Positions 1 through 8,681 of a stretch of DNA of 23,742 nucleotides are shown here, piece after piece. Source of the DNA: Spirochaetales bacterium UBA4629 (GTDB lineage: Bacteria; Spirochaetota; Spirochaetia; Sphaerochaetales; Sphaerochaetaceae); assembly GCA_002406055.1 (NCBI GenBank), contig DHMZ01000117.1:1-23742 (forward strand), written 5' to 3'. A model generated the notes under the pieces. The model saw only the letters and a program-made list of their open reading frames with translations. It was not told the origin of the DNA and made no database searches. The position numbers were made by a program, and so were the translations under genes. Numbering within the stretch: the first letter of the stretch is position 1; each line of letters begins with the position of its first letter.

Positions 1-1336
<1,336 letters not shown>

Positions 1337-1342
1337 GGATTT

Positions 1343-1360
1343 CCTGTACCGAAGTACAGG
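1343..1360 (-). other. UUCG-tetraloop hairpin just upstream of the mature 16S 5' end
   Basis: On the minus strand CCTGTAC-TTCG-GTACAGG forms a perfect 7-bp stem closed by a C(UUCG)G tetraloop, ending about 7 bases before the expected 16S 5' end. It lies in the transcribed leader and could help rRNA folding or processing. Function is inferred; the hairpin itself is directly visible. Confidence 0.7.
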
Positions 1361-1507
1361 CTTAGCTCTTTTCGATCTGTCTCTTTTCTAACGCGGCTTC
1401 TCTTTTATTTTAATCCACCGTCGTTCTTTATATTGAATTGACAGAAACTCTTTTTTTACAAGCTTCTTATCTTCTCTTCCCTTCGCTGATAAATCCAAAA
1501 AAACATT

Positions 1508-1526
1508 GCACACGTTAACCGCGTGC
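1508..1526 (-). other. Hairpin at the predicted 5' end of the rRNA leader
   Basis: On the minus strand GCACGCG-GTTAA-CGTGTGC makes a 7-bp stem (one G-U pair) with a 5-base loop. It starts about 7 bases downstream of the predicted -10 box, so it would be the first structure of the rRNA primary transcript, or a near-palindromic operator if read as DNA. The rest of the stretch from 1361 to 1507 is AT-rich leader; no boxA-type antitermination motif was recognised in it. Confidence 0.5.
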
Positions 1527-1532
1527 CTAAGT

Positions 1533-1562
1533 AATCTACCTAATTAATGGCTTTTATGTCAA
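1533..1562 (-). promoter_or_regulatory. Candidate rRNA operon promoter
   Basis: On the minus strand a perfect TTGACA (1557-1562) is followed after 18 bases by TAGATT (1533-1538). A start site near 1526 would give a leader of about 190 bases before the 16S. It is the best sigma-70-type match between the HAD phosphatase gene and the 16S gene, and no terminator separates it from that upstream gene. Additional rRNA promoters may exist. Confidence 0.6.
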
Positions 1563-1599
1563 CAGTAATTTAAAAATTTTTATATTTTTTTTCTTTCTA

Positions 1600-2424
1600 T
1601 TATTTTTTCTCTTCTTTTACGCTATTTTTCTGTTGAGTTTTACGAGTTTTCCTTATTTTCAATAATGACTGAACAACCTCATACCACCCATCACCACTAG
1701 TTCCTCTGGTAATGTATTTTGGGAGAACATCAAAGTTTTCTCTTTGATCTTCTACTGTATGCATCCCAATACTAAGAGGAATGTAATCAAAAAGAGGCTG
1801 ATCATTAAAAGAATCTCCCAGGTAAATTGAAGACTGAAGATACTCTTCTTCTTTAATACCTAGCCGCTCTTCTAAGAAAAATTTCAAAGCAGATTTTTTA
1901 TTGTATTGACCAAACCAAGCATTAATATGTATTGAACTCTCAGCAAAATTTGCTCCATACATAATGAGAGTATTCTTTAAAGCTTTTATCTCTGCACTAT
2001 CCATCTTCTTTTTGTCATATGCTATATCAAAAAAACGTGCACATTGGTCAGAAGAAAATGGAAGACACGAAGTATACTCAAGAAGATTTCTTCTCTTCTT
2101 CATCACAGTGTCTTTATCTATTTGAGGATTTACAAGCTGAAGAATCGAACCATCCTTATCATGACAAAGCATAATAGCCCCACTTTCAGCTATTACTGCG
2201 TCAATGGGCCATTGCCTAATATAGCAATCTGCCCAGCCAACACTGCCTCCAGTTACCAATATAATGGTTCTACCACTAATCTTAGCTCGCCAAATTGCTT
2301 CTAAGACATGAGGATAAAGCTTTCCTTCTTTAGTAATAGTGTCATCAACATCACTAATGATGTATTTAATTGACTTCTTTTCTTTTTCAGAAAAGCCTTT
2401 AAAAGGTAATCCCTTTTCGCTCAT
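1600..2424 (-). CDS. HAD-superfamily phosphatase with C2 cap (Cof/SPP-like)
   Basis: This is a 274-residue soluble phosphohydrolase of the haloacid dehalogenase superfamily, class IIB. Motif I is DVDDT (D25 nucleophile, D27 acid/base), motif II is the TGGS at 58-61, the motif III lysine is in NKKSAL (about 176), and motif IV is GDSFND (203-208), which binds Mg2+. The segment between motifs II and III is long enough for a C2 cap. The start codon overlaps the pgsA stop by 4 bases (ATGA), so the two are very probably translationally coupled, and a GGA lies just upstream. The lysine- and glutamate-rich tail is probably disordered. Family members hydrolyse sugar phosphates, phosphoglycerate derivatives or other phosphomonoesters, so the substrate cannot be read from sequence. 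The coupling to pgsA suggests a phosphatidylglycerophosphate phosphatase role, which is inference only. Confidence 0.85.
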   Translation of the reverse strand: MSEKGLPFKGFSEKEKKSIKYIISDVDDTITKEGKLYPHVLEAIWRAKISGRTIILVTGGSVGWADCYIRQWPIDAVIAESGAIMLCHDKDGSILQLVNPQIDKDTVMKKRRNLLEYTSCLPFSSDQCARFFDIAYDKKKMDSAEIKALKNTLIMYGANFAESSIHINAWFGQYNKKSALKFFLEERLGIKEEEYLQSSIYLGDSFNDQPLFDYIPLSIGMHTVEDQRENFDVLPKYITRGTSGDGWYEVVQSLLKIRKTRKTQQKNSVKEEKK

Positions 2425-3017
2425 CTTGTCATTCCTGCAAGGACACCACTCTTAAATACTTCTCTTATGTAAATGATAAAGCTGGCAACAGAAGCAAAAG
2501 TAGAAAGAGAGAAAAATACATATAGAACAGTCTTATATGTTCCAAGCCAAGAAAGATTTCCAGAAGAGAAAGAACTAATAGCTAAATAAACAAAAGAAAG
2601 AAGCGTTGTGAAGGCATATAATACAGTCTTTGCCTTTCCAAAAATGTTTGCACTCATTGCTTTTCCTGCATATTTAGCAAGAATCATTCTTACAAATAGG
2701 ATTGAAAATTCTCTCCACATGATTAGGACAAAGGCCCAAAGTGGCATAATTGATGAGAACAAGAAACAAACAAAATATGTCATATGAGTAAGTGTATCGG
2801 CAAAAGGATCCATAACCTTACCCAAATCTGTAATCATCCCCCTTCCACGTGCAATTTTTCCATCAAGTAGGTCTGTCAATTCGGCGACAGCATAAATTAT
2901 CAACATCATAGCTGTACTAAGCACAGTTAGCGACGTATATTTTCCTAAAAGAAAAAAGATAAAAAATACAGGAACTAAAACCAATCTTGTTATTGTAAGT
3001 TTATTTGGTAAATTCAT
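2421..3017 (-). CDS. pgsA: CDP-diacylglycerol-glycerol-3-phosphate 3-phosphatidyltransferase
   Basis: PgsA makes phosphatidylglycerophosphate from CDP-diacylglycerol and glycerol-3-phosphate in the inner membrane. The full CDP-alcohol phosphatidyltransferase signature is present at residues 49-74: D49xxD52GxxA56R57, G66, D70 and D74, which are the metal and substrate ligands. The N-terminus (MNLPNKLTITRLVLVPVFF) is the usual start of PgsA, and several hydrophobic segments fill the 198 residues, a normal length. The start is supported by GGGGAG about 7 bases upstream. It lies 14 bases after the M32 peptidase stop and overlaps the HAD phosphatase, so the three are probably co-transcribed. Another member of the family, such as a phosphatidylinositol-phosphate synthase, is less likely given the N-terminus and motif context. 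Confidence 0.88.
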   Translation of the reverse strand: MNLPNKLTITRLVLVPVFFIFFLLGKYTSLTVLSTAMMLIIYAVAELTDLLDGKIARGRGMITDLGKVMDPFADTLTHMTYFVCFLFSSIMPLWAFVLIMWREFSILFVRMILAKYAGKAMSANIFGKAKTVLYAFTTLLSFVYLAISSFSSGNLSWLGTYKTVLYVFFSLSTFASVASFIIYIREVFKSGVLAGMTR

Positions 3018-3031
3018 CTTGATTCTCCCCT

Positions 3032-4528
3032 TTATAGATAAAGACTATAGAATTTATCTTCTAGATATTTGATAAATGGTTTAGCAGATAGCTCTTTTCC
3101 TGTCACTCTCTTCATAAGAGTATTTGGCTCATATATAGCACCATAGTGCCATATATTTTTATCTTGCCAAGAAGTAATAAGGCCAAATTCACCATTTTCA
3201 AGAGCCTCATCTACTCTACTCTTTCCACCACAATCAAGATATAGTTTTTCAAGGAAAGCTGCTGAGTATAAGTTACCAAGAGCATAGGAAGGGAAGTAGC
3301 CAAAGCTTCCTCCACTCCAATGACTGTCTTGCAAGCAACCTTCACTATCTGTTTTTACCTTATATCTAATGATTGATTCAGAACCTTTATTCCAAGCCTC
3401 TGGAATATCCTTAACAGCAAGAGAGCCATTAAAGAGAGCCTTCTCAATTCTGTAACGCAAAATTATATGGAGTGAATATGTAAGTTCATCTGCATTAACT
3501 CTTATTGCAGAAGAATGAGGATAGTTAGAAGCAATGACAAATTGCTCTAAATTAATATCTTTAAGTTGTGGAATATAACTCTGTAATGATGGATAGAAAT
3601 ACTTCCAGAAAGGAAGAGAACGTCCCATTAAGTTTTCCCAGAATCTAGACTGAGACTCATGAACCCCCATACTCGTTCCTTGGCTTAAAGATGTACCTCT
3701 AATTTCGTTATTGAGTGCAGCATTCATTTCATAAAGAGCATGTCCTGTTTCATGTATGATAGAAAAAATAGGATCAACAAAACTTTCATCTGTAAATCTG
3801 TTTGATATTCTTATATCATCCCTACCTAGAGTTGTAGTAAATGGATGCTGAACAATACCAATTGCCCCTCTAGAAAAATCAAAGCCCATCTTCTTGGCAA
3901 TTTGAGAGCAGAACTCTTCTTCTTTTTTAACGTCGTACTTTACATTAAGAAATGAAGTATCGACCTTCCTGCCCTCTATTTTGTCCATGATGACATGAAT
4001 TGCTACTTCCAACTCATCAAATAGCGAATCTATTTTTTCTTCTGTCATTCCTCTTTCATATAAATCAAGAAGAGTATTATAGTCTCCATTTCCGATAGCA
4101 CTAGCATACTCTTTACTTAAAGACACAAGATTCTCAAGCGAAGGCTGGAAAATAGAGAATTTATTTTCGCTTCTAGCTTCAACCCATTTTGAATGAGCCT
4201 TCGCTGTTTCTTCACTCATTGCTTTTACGAGACTTGATGGCACCTTGCTAGCCATTCCAAGCTCTCTCTTGTATTCCCTTACTAAAGCTTTATCTGCATC
4301 AGATAGGCCATCTGTTTCTATTGAACAGACAGCATCTTTGAGCTTTTCATCTAGCTTTGTACTATGCATTAAAAGAGCTAAGAGCGACATTTGCTCTACT
4401 CTCTCTTCCTCTGCTTTAGATGGCATGACTGTCTCCATATCCCAAGACAAGATGCCTGAAATATGACCTAGCGTTGTTAAATATCTATCTTTTTCTTTTA
4501 AATATGCTAATGCTTCGCTACTTTTCAT
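3032..4528 (-). CDS. M32-family metallocarboxypeptidase (carboxypeptidase Taq)
   Basis: This is a 498-residue cytoplasmic zinc carboxypeptidase that removes C-terminal residues from peptides. The zinc motif HETGH sits at 259-263 and the M32 signature HESQSRFWEN starts at residue 290, giving the third ligand and catalytic context. The N-terminal helix with WDMETVMP near 29-36 matches the family's WDxETxMP segment, which fixes the start at or very near this ATG. Length is typical for the family (about 500). There is no signal peptide. The ATG lies only 7 bases after the U-tract of the thrS terminator and has no Shine-Dalgarno sequence, so expression may rely on readthrough and SD-less initiation. 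It is followed by pgsA after 14 bases. Confidence 0.93.
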   Translation of the reverse strand: MKSSEALAYLKEKDRYLTTLGHISGILSWDMETVMPSKAEEERVEQMSLLALLMHSTKLDEKLKDAVCSIETDGLSDADKALVREYKRELGMASKVPSSLVKAMSEETAKAHSKWVEARSENKFSIFQPSLENLVSLSKEYASAIGNGDYNTLLDLYERGMTEEKIDSLFDELEVAIHVIMDKIEGRKVDTSFLNVKYDVKKEEEFCSQIAKKMGFDFSRGAIGIVQHPFTTTLGRDDIRISNRFTDESFVDPIFSIIHETGHALYEMNAALNNEIRGTSLSQGTSMGVHESQSRFWENLMGRSLPFWKYFYPSLQSYIPQLKDINLEQFVIASNYPHSSAIRVNADELTYSLHIILRYRIEKALFNGSLAVKDIPEAWNKGSESIIRYKVKTDSEGCLQDSHWSGGSFGYFPSYALGNLYSAAFLEKLYLDCGGKSRVDEALENGEFGLITSWQDKNIWHYGAIYEPNTLMKRVTGKELSAKPFIKYLEDKFYSLYL

Positions 4529-4534
4529 TTTTTT

Positions 4535-4562
4535 AAAAAGGGCGTTCTGATAAAGAACACCC
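4535..4562 (-). terminator. Intrinsic terminator after thrS
   Basis: On the minus strand GGGTGTTCT-TTATC-AGAACGCCC gives a 9-bp stem (one G-U) followed directly by TTTTT. It lies 24 bases after the thrS stop. It ends only 7 bases before the M32 peptidase start codon, so it also occupies that gene's leader. Confidence 0.85.
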
Positions 4563-4586
4563 CCTTATTCCTTTTTATTTAATTAA

Positions 4587-6323
4587 TTAGATTTGTTCTT
4601 TGTTGTCGACTGTCTTATGTACTTCGCTTACAAAGTCTTCAATCTTAACAAAGTTAGACTGCTTACCATTTCTATATCTTACAGATACAAGGTTTCCTTC
4701 CATCTCCTTCTCTCCAAGGATAAGCATGTAAGGAGTCTTAAGTTTCTGAGCCTTTCTAATCTTTGCATTCATTCTATCATCTGAAAGATCTGTCTGAACT
4801 CTGAAACCTTCATTCTTGAGAATGTTTTCAACCTTCTTTGCATAGTCATAAGCCATATCGCCAACAGGAATAATAGCTATCTGATCAGGGCTTAACCATG
4901 GTGGGAATGCCCCGGCATAGTTCTCAATTAGAACACCAAAGAATCTTTCAATAGATCCAAGAAGAGCTCTATGAATCATGTAAGGTCTCTTCTCTACTCC
5001 GTCCTTATCGACGAATGTCATATTGAATCTCTCTGGAAGGTTGAAGTCAAACTGTACAGTTGAAAGCTGCCATTCACGGCCAATAGCATCCTTAATCTTA
5101 AGGTCAATCTTTGGGCCATAGAATGCTCCACCACCTTCATCTATATCATACTTGAGACCTTCTTTCTCAACGGCCTTTTTCAAAGCTTCAGTTGCTGCAT
5201 TCCACTTTTCAACTTCACCAACACTCTTTTCTGGCTTTGTTGAGATATAAGCATGAATATCATTGAAGCCAAATGCATGTAGCATATGAAGAGAGAAACG
5301 AAGAACTTCCATAATCTCTTCATCCATCTGGTCTGGTGTTACAAAAAGGTGAGCATCATCTTGAGTAAAGCCTCTTACTCTCATAAGACCATGTAAAGAA
5401 CCAGCCTTCTCATATCTATAAACAGTACCAAGTTCAGCCCAACGGCATGGAAGCTCTCTATAGCTTCTCTTGCTGTTCTGATAAATCATAATATGGAAAG
5501 GACAGTTCATTGGTTTTACATAGTAGTCAGTATTATCCATCTCCATTGGAGGATACATACTGTCTTTGTAGAAGCCTAAGTGGCCAGATGTCTCCCAAAG
5601 CCAGCTCTTACCAACATGTGGAGTATAGACCATCTCATAGCCATTCTTATAGTGTTCCTCTCTCCAGAACTGCTCGATAATCTGTCTAATTCTTGCTCCT
5701 CGTGGATGCCAATAAACAAGGCCTGGGCCAGCTTCTTCATGTAAAGAGAACAGATCAAGTTCCTTACCAAGCTTTCTGTGGTCTCTCTTCTCTACATCTG
5801 CAAGATGATCCAAATAAGCCTTCAAATCTGCCTTATTTGCCCATGCAGTAGCATAGATTCTTGTAAGCATCTTGTTCTTTTCGCTTCCTCTCCAATAAGC
5901 ACCAGCTATAGAGAGAAGCTTAAAGCCATCTGCACACAATTCTTTTGTATTAGCAACATGAGGTCCTCTACAAAGGTCTGTAAAGTTACCTTGGTTGTAG
6001 ATAGTAACAGTTTCACCCTCTGGAATTGCATCCAAAAGTTCAAGCTTATACTTTTGGTTTTTGAAGATTTCTCTTGCTTCTTCACGTGTTACTTCTTTTC
6101 TTACAAAGTCATGGCCTTCGTTGATAATCTTGCGCATATTCTTTGTAATTGTCTCTAAATCAGCATCAGTTAATGGACGTGGTAAATCAAAATCATAATA
6201 AAAGCCGTTTTCGATTGCAGGTCCGATGGCAATCTGTGCATCTGGGAACATCTCCAAGACAGCCTCTGCCATAACGTGAGCTGTTGAATGGCGAAGGACC
6301 GCCAAATCAATCTCTTTTGCCAT
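4587..6323 (-). CDS. thrS: Threonyl-tRNA synthetase (lacks N-terminal TGS domain)
   Basis: This class II synthetase attaches threonine to tRNA-Thr. The protein starts directly in the editing domain: H12 and H16 of HSTAH, then C118 and H122 of DLCRGPH, which clear mischarged serine. The catalytic core follows with the zinc ligands C274 (MNCPFH), H325 (DDAHLF) and H451 (MIHRALLGS), and the anticodon-binding domain closes the protein. At 578 residues it is about 60 shorter than the common 640-residue form because the N-terminal TGS domain is absent; short ThrRS proteins are known in some spirochaetes. The start is supported by AGGAAGGAG upstream of the ATG. The gene has its own promoter and a threonine T-box leader, and ends at an intrinsic terminator. 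Confidence 0.97.
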   Translation of the reverse strand: MAKEIDLAVLRHSTAHVMAEAVLEMFPDAQIAIGPAIENGFYYDFDLPRPLTDADLETITKNMRKIINEGHDFVRKEVTREEAREIFKNQKYKLELLDAIPEGETVTIYNQGNFTDLCRGPHVANTKELCADGFKLLSIAGAYWRGSEKNKMLTRIYATAWANKADLKAYLDHLADVEKRDHRKLGKELDLFSLHEEAGPGLVYWHPRGARIRQIIEQFWREEHYKNGYEMVYTPHVGKSWLWETSGHLGFYKDSMYPPMEMDNTDYYVKPMNCPFHIMIYQNSKRSYRELPCRWAELGTVYRYEKAGSLHGLMRVRGFTQDDAHLFVTPDQMDEEIMEVLRFSLHMLHAFGFNDIHAYISTKPEKSVGEVEKWNAATEALKKAVEKEGLKYDIDEGGGAFYGPKIDLKIKDAIGREWQLSTVQFDFNLPERFNMTFVDKDGVEKRPYMIHRALLGSIERFFGVLIENYAGAFPPWLSPDQIAIIPVGDMAYDYAKKVENILKNEGFRVQTDLSDDRMNAKIRKAQKLKTPYMLILGEKEMEGNLVSVRYRNGKQSNFVKIEDFVSEVHKTVDNKEQI

Positions 6324-6339
6324 ATAATTCTCCTTCCTA

Positions 6340-6620
6340 TATAAAGGATAAAGCCTTTACAGCATCACCCTTACACATTCATTTCTTCGTGCAAGGACGA
6401 AGCTATAAAGGCTCCGCGGTTCCACCTTGCTTCCCTTCTGAAAAGGACGCTCAATTAAGTAGTTAACGCCTAACTTACGTTATTCCATACTCGTTTACCT
6501 TTCCGGAATACGACTACAGAGTGGTTTTCATCATCTAGCTCCAGACGTCTCACACCTATCTTTCGATAGACGTCTTTCTCTTCGGCAGCATCAAAGACTA
6601 CTCGTCTCTATCAACATCTT
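6340..6620 (-). promoter_or_regulatory. T-box leader of thrS, specifier ACC (Thr)
   Basis: The RNA reads uncharged tRNA-Thr and controls thrS. The T-box consensus GGTGGAACCGCG is at 6415-6426. In the antiterminator, GCAAGG (6425-6430) pairs with CCUUGC (6391-6396). Stem I has a lower stem AUAGAG (6606-6611) pairing with CUCUGU (6516-6521), an AGUA motif on the 5' side of the specifier loop, and the codon ACC at 6523-6525 on the 3' side, which matches the threonine anticodon GGU. The competing structure is a long hairpin: a 12-bp outer stem (6402-6413 with 6352-6363) and a 9-bp inner stem (6389-6397 with 6368-6376), the latter reusing the antiterminator's 3' strand. The following U-tract is weak, so the exact off-switch (termination or RBS occlusion) is uncertain. 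Confidence 0.93.
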
Positions 6621-6627
6621 TAAAAGA

Positions 6628-6656
6628 ATCATAACCTTATGAAAAAAAGTAATCAA
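6628..6656 (-). promoter_or_regulatory. Promoter of the thrS T-box transcript
   Basis: On the minus strand TTGATT (6651-6656) and TATGAT (6628-6633) are spaced by 17 bases, giving a start near 6620, a few bases before T-box Stem I. The -35 box begins 4 bases downstream of the rex stop codon; no terminator was seen between rex and this promoter, so some readthrough from rex is possible. Confidence 0.7.
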
Positions 6657-6659
6657 GAG

Positions 6660-7340
6660 TTATACCTCTTCTTCAATATAGTCTATTAATGTTCCTTGTT
6701 GTCCAAACATCTTTCTCATCTTAACAGAGAGTACTGCAAAAGATGTAGCAAGGTCTGTTCTTTGCATTACGACATCAGATGGTATCTTCAAGTCTTTTGG
6801 AGCAAAATTCCAAATTCCTTTTATTCCACACTTTACAAGGTTATCTGCAACGCCTTGAGCGCAAGAAGCAGGAACTGTAATGACAGCAATTTTTATCCCA
6901 CTTTCTTCAATAAAAGATTTAAGGTCATCGGTAGATCTGACAACAAGGGATCCAACTTTAGTTCCAATCTTATTTGGGTCATTGTCAAATGCAGCGACAA
7001 TGCTTAACCCATATGCTTCAAATCCTTCATACATTGAAATAGCTTTACCAAGGTTACCAACACCAACGATTAAAGCTTCAGCAGAATTGTCCCAACCCAA
7101 AGAGTGAGTAATGTAATCAATCAATTCATCGACAACAAAACCTACCTTTGGCTTACCCTCGATTCCCGTATAAGAGATATCTTTTCTTACCTGGATAGGT
7201 TTTAATCCAAGTTCGTCAGCAAGTACTGTTGCGCTAATATATTCCATGCCTTCATTTTGGCACTGTCTTAATATTCTTAGATAAGAAGGAAATCTTTTTA
7301 CAGTAGGAATAGGTACTACAATCTTCTTACTCTCTATCAC
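6660..7340 (-). CDS. rex: Redox-sensing transcriptional repressor Rex
   Basis: Rex binds DNA when NADH is low and leaves it when the NADH/NAD+ ratio rises, typically controlling fermentation and hydrogenase genes. The N-terminal winged helix includes the family segment LGLKPIQVRKDISY. The Rossmann NAD(H) domain has GVGNLGKA and AAFDNDPNKIG, and the C-terminal swapped helix (TDLATSFAVLSVKMRKMFG) is typical. The preferred start is the GTG at 7340 (226 residues), because GGAGG at 7347-7351 is 6 bases from it but directly abuts the in-frame ATG at 7346. The gene overlaps the end of ispH by 14 bases, so the two are one transcription unit. Family identity is very secure; targets in this genome are not visible. 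Confidence 0.95.
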   Translation of the reverse strand: MIESKKIVVPIPTVKRFPSYLRILRQCQNEGMEYISATVLADELGLKPIQVRKDISYTGIEGKPKVGFVVDELIDYITHSLGWDNSAEALIVGVGNLGKAISMYEGFEAYGLSIVAAFDNDPNKIGTKVGSLVVRSTDDLKSFIEESGIKIAVITVPASCAQGVADNLVKCGIKGIWNFAPKDLKIPSDVVMQRTDLATSFAVLSVKMRKMFGQQGTLIDYIEEEV

Positions 7341-8169
7341 TTTCATCCTCCAAATTCTTTATTACTCTATCATATATTTCTTTAGGAGTTGAGGCCCCTG
7401 CTGAAAGTCCTACTCTTTTGTAAGAATAGATTTCTTCAGAAATATCATTTTCATCCTCAACAAGAAAGCATTTTAGACCAGCTTTTTCAACAATTGATAC
7501 AAGCTCTCTTGTGTTGGCACTATTATGGTCACCCACAACAACAAAAGCATCAACTTTATCAAGTAACTTTTTTACTCCAGCTCTTCGATTAACAGATGCC
7601 TTACAAATCTCATTCAGAACATTAACTCTTATGCCCATTTTACTAGCTTTTTCAATTAAATCATCTAAAAGAGATGTTGAAAATGTTGTTTGAACAATTC
7701 CATTATACTCTCCTTTTTCCAGGGAAAATAAATCATTTTCTTCAGATATTACAAAAGCTCCGTCTTTCCTACTACCAACCAAAGTTGTGACCTCTGAGTG
7801 TCCTTTATAGCCAAATATTAAAACAGGAAGGAGTGACGAACGAACTAAACTTTGCCCCTTTAGAACGACAGGACAAGTTGCATCAACAATTTTTACGCCT
7901 TTATCTTCTAGCTTCTTACGCTCATCATCACATATTCCATGTGCTCTAATAATTACAGTTCCTTTTTCTCTAATAGAATTACTACTACCAATTATTGAAG
8001 CACCTTTTTTTATGAAATCATTTACAACATTTGCATTATGTACTAATTCACCATAGAGGTAGAGTTTTATACCATCGACAGTAGTATCTCTCAGCGTCAT
8101 GTAAGCAAGGCTTAAAGCATGCTTAACACCACCACAAAAACCTAAACAATCGGCAACTAATACTTCCAT
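7327..8169 (-). CDS. ispH: 4-hydroxy-3-methylbut-2-enyl diphosphate reductase (IspH/LytB)
   Basis: IspH performs the last step of the MEP isoprenoid pathway, reducing HMBPP to IPP and DMAPP with a [4Fe-4S] cluster. The three cluster cysteines are C12 (GFCGGV), C99 (DATCPV) and C189 (NEICKAS). Substrate residues H44, H77, H124 and E126 (GHSEV) are present. The usual SSN substrate motif reads SAN near 217-219, a conservative change. Its 280 residues are the standard length for the single-domain form. The ATG is preceded by AAAGGGGTAAC as ribosome site. It lies just downstream of the yajC terminator with no room for a promoter, so transcription probably comes by readthrough from yajC or from a promoter inside it. 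It overlaps rex. Confidence 0.94.
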   Translation of the reverse strand: MEVLVADCLGFCGGVKHALSLAYMTLRDTTVDGIKLYLYGELVHNANVVNDFIKKGASIIGSSNSIREKGTVIIRAHGICDDERKKLEDKGVKIVDATCPVVLKGQSLVRSSLLPVLIFGYKGHSEVTTLVGSRKDGAFVISEENDLFSLEKGEYNGIVQTTFSTSLLDDLIEKASKMGIRVNVLNEICKASVNRRAGVKKLLDKVDAFVVVGDHNSANTRELVSIVEKAGLKCFLVEDENDISEEIYSYKRVGLSAGASTPKEIYDRVIKNLEDESDRE

Positions 8170-8181
8170 GTTACCCCTTTA

Positions 8182-8211
8182 TAACAACAAAGTCCCGTGG
8201 AGTCCACGGGA
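8182..8211 (-). terminator. Intrinsic terminator after yajC
   Basis: On the minus strand TCCCGTGG-ACT-CCACGGGA makes a perfect 8-bp stem followed by CTTTGTTGTT. It sits about 20 bases after the yajC stop and within about 25 bases of the ispH start. The U-tract is interrupted, which fits partial termination. Confidence 0.75.
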
Positions 8212-8231
8212 TAGAAGAAATTCATTATTTC

Positions 8232-8657
8232 TTATTTTGTTTCTTCAGTCTTAGCTTCTTCTACTGCCTCTTTCTTATCTTCAACAGCAGGCTTCTCTTC
8301 AACTGGCTTTTCCTTCTTATCTGCACTAGGAGCTGTCTTTACTGCATCCTTACTTGATACAGAAGAAATAGCTTCTTTTGAAAATTCGATTCTTGCAGAA
8401 TCATCAACCTTAACAACTACAGTCTTGTCTTTAACTGTAACAATAGTTCCGTGGATACCACCAATTGTAACAACCTTGTCGCCCTTCTTCATTGAAGCAA
8501 TCATTGCTTTTGCTTCCTTATCTCTCTTTTTCTGAGGTCTGTAAATTAAGAAGTAGAAAATCGCAATAATAGCGACAAACATTATAATAGATGATGCCAT
8601 AGAAGCAGATGAGCTACCGCTCTGTGCGTCAGCAGCCATAAGAATAAGTGAGTTCAT
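8232..8657 (-). CDS. yajC: Preprotein translocase accessory subunit YajC
   Basis: YajC is a small inner-membrane partner of SecDF and the Sec translocon. One membrane helix (about residues 24-42, SIIMFVAIIAIFYFLIYRP) is followed by the family's conserved RPQKKRDKEAKAMIASMKKGDKV segment and the small GGIHGTIVTV beta domain. The last 35 residues are a low-complexity Lys/Glu/Ala/Pro tail, which makes the protein longer (141 residues) than the usual 90-110. The start is supported by AGAGG five bases upstream of the ATG. No secD or secF lies alongside. A terminator follows, and ispH-rex lie downstream. Confidence 0.93.
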   Translation of the reverse strand: MNSLILMAADAQSGSSSASMASSIIMFVAIIAIFYFLIYRPQKKRDKEAKAMIASMKKGDKVVTIGGIHGTIVTVKDKTVVVKVDDSARIEFSKEAISSVSSKDAVKTAPSADKKEKPVEEKPAVEDKKEAVEEAKTEETK

Positions 8658-8681
8658 AATTACCTCTTTTTTATTTGTATT

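Noticed and set aside
1361..1507. boxA antitermination motif or a tRNA in the rRNA leader
   Set aside because: No TGCTCTTTAA-like motif on the transcribed strand and no tRNA cloverleaf seen.
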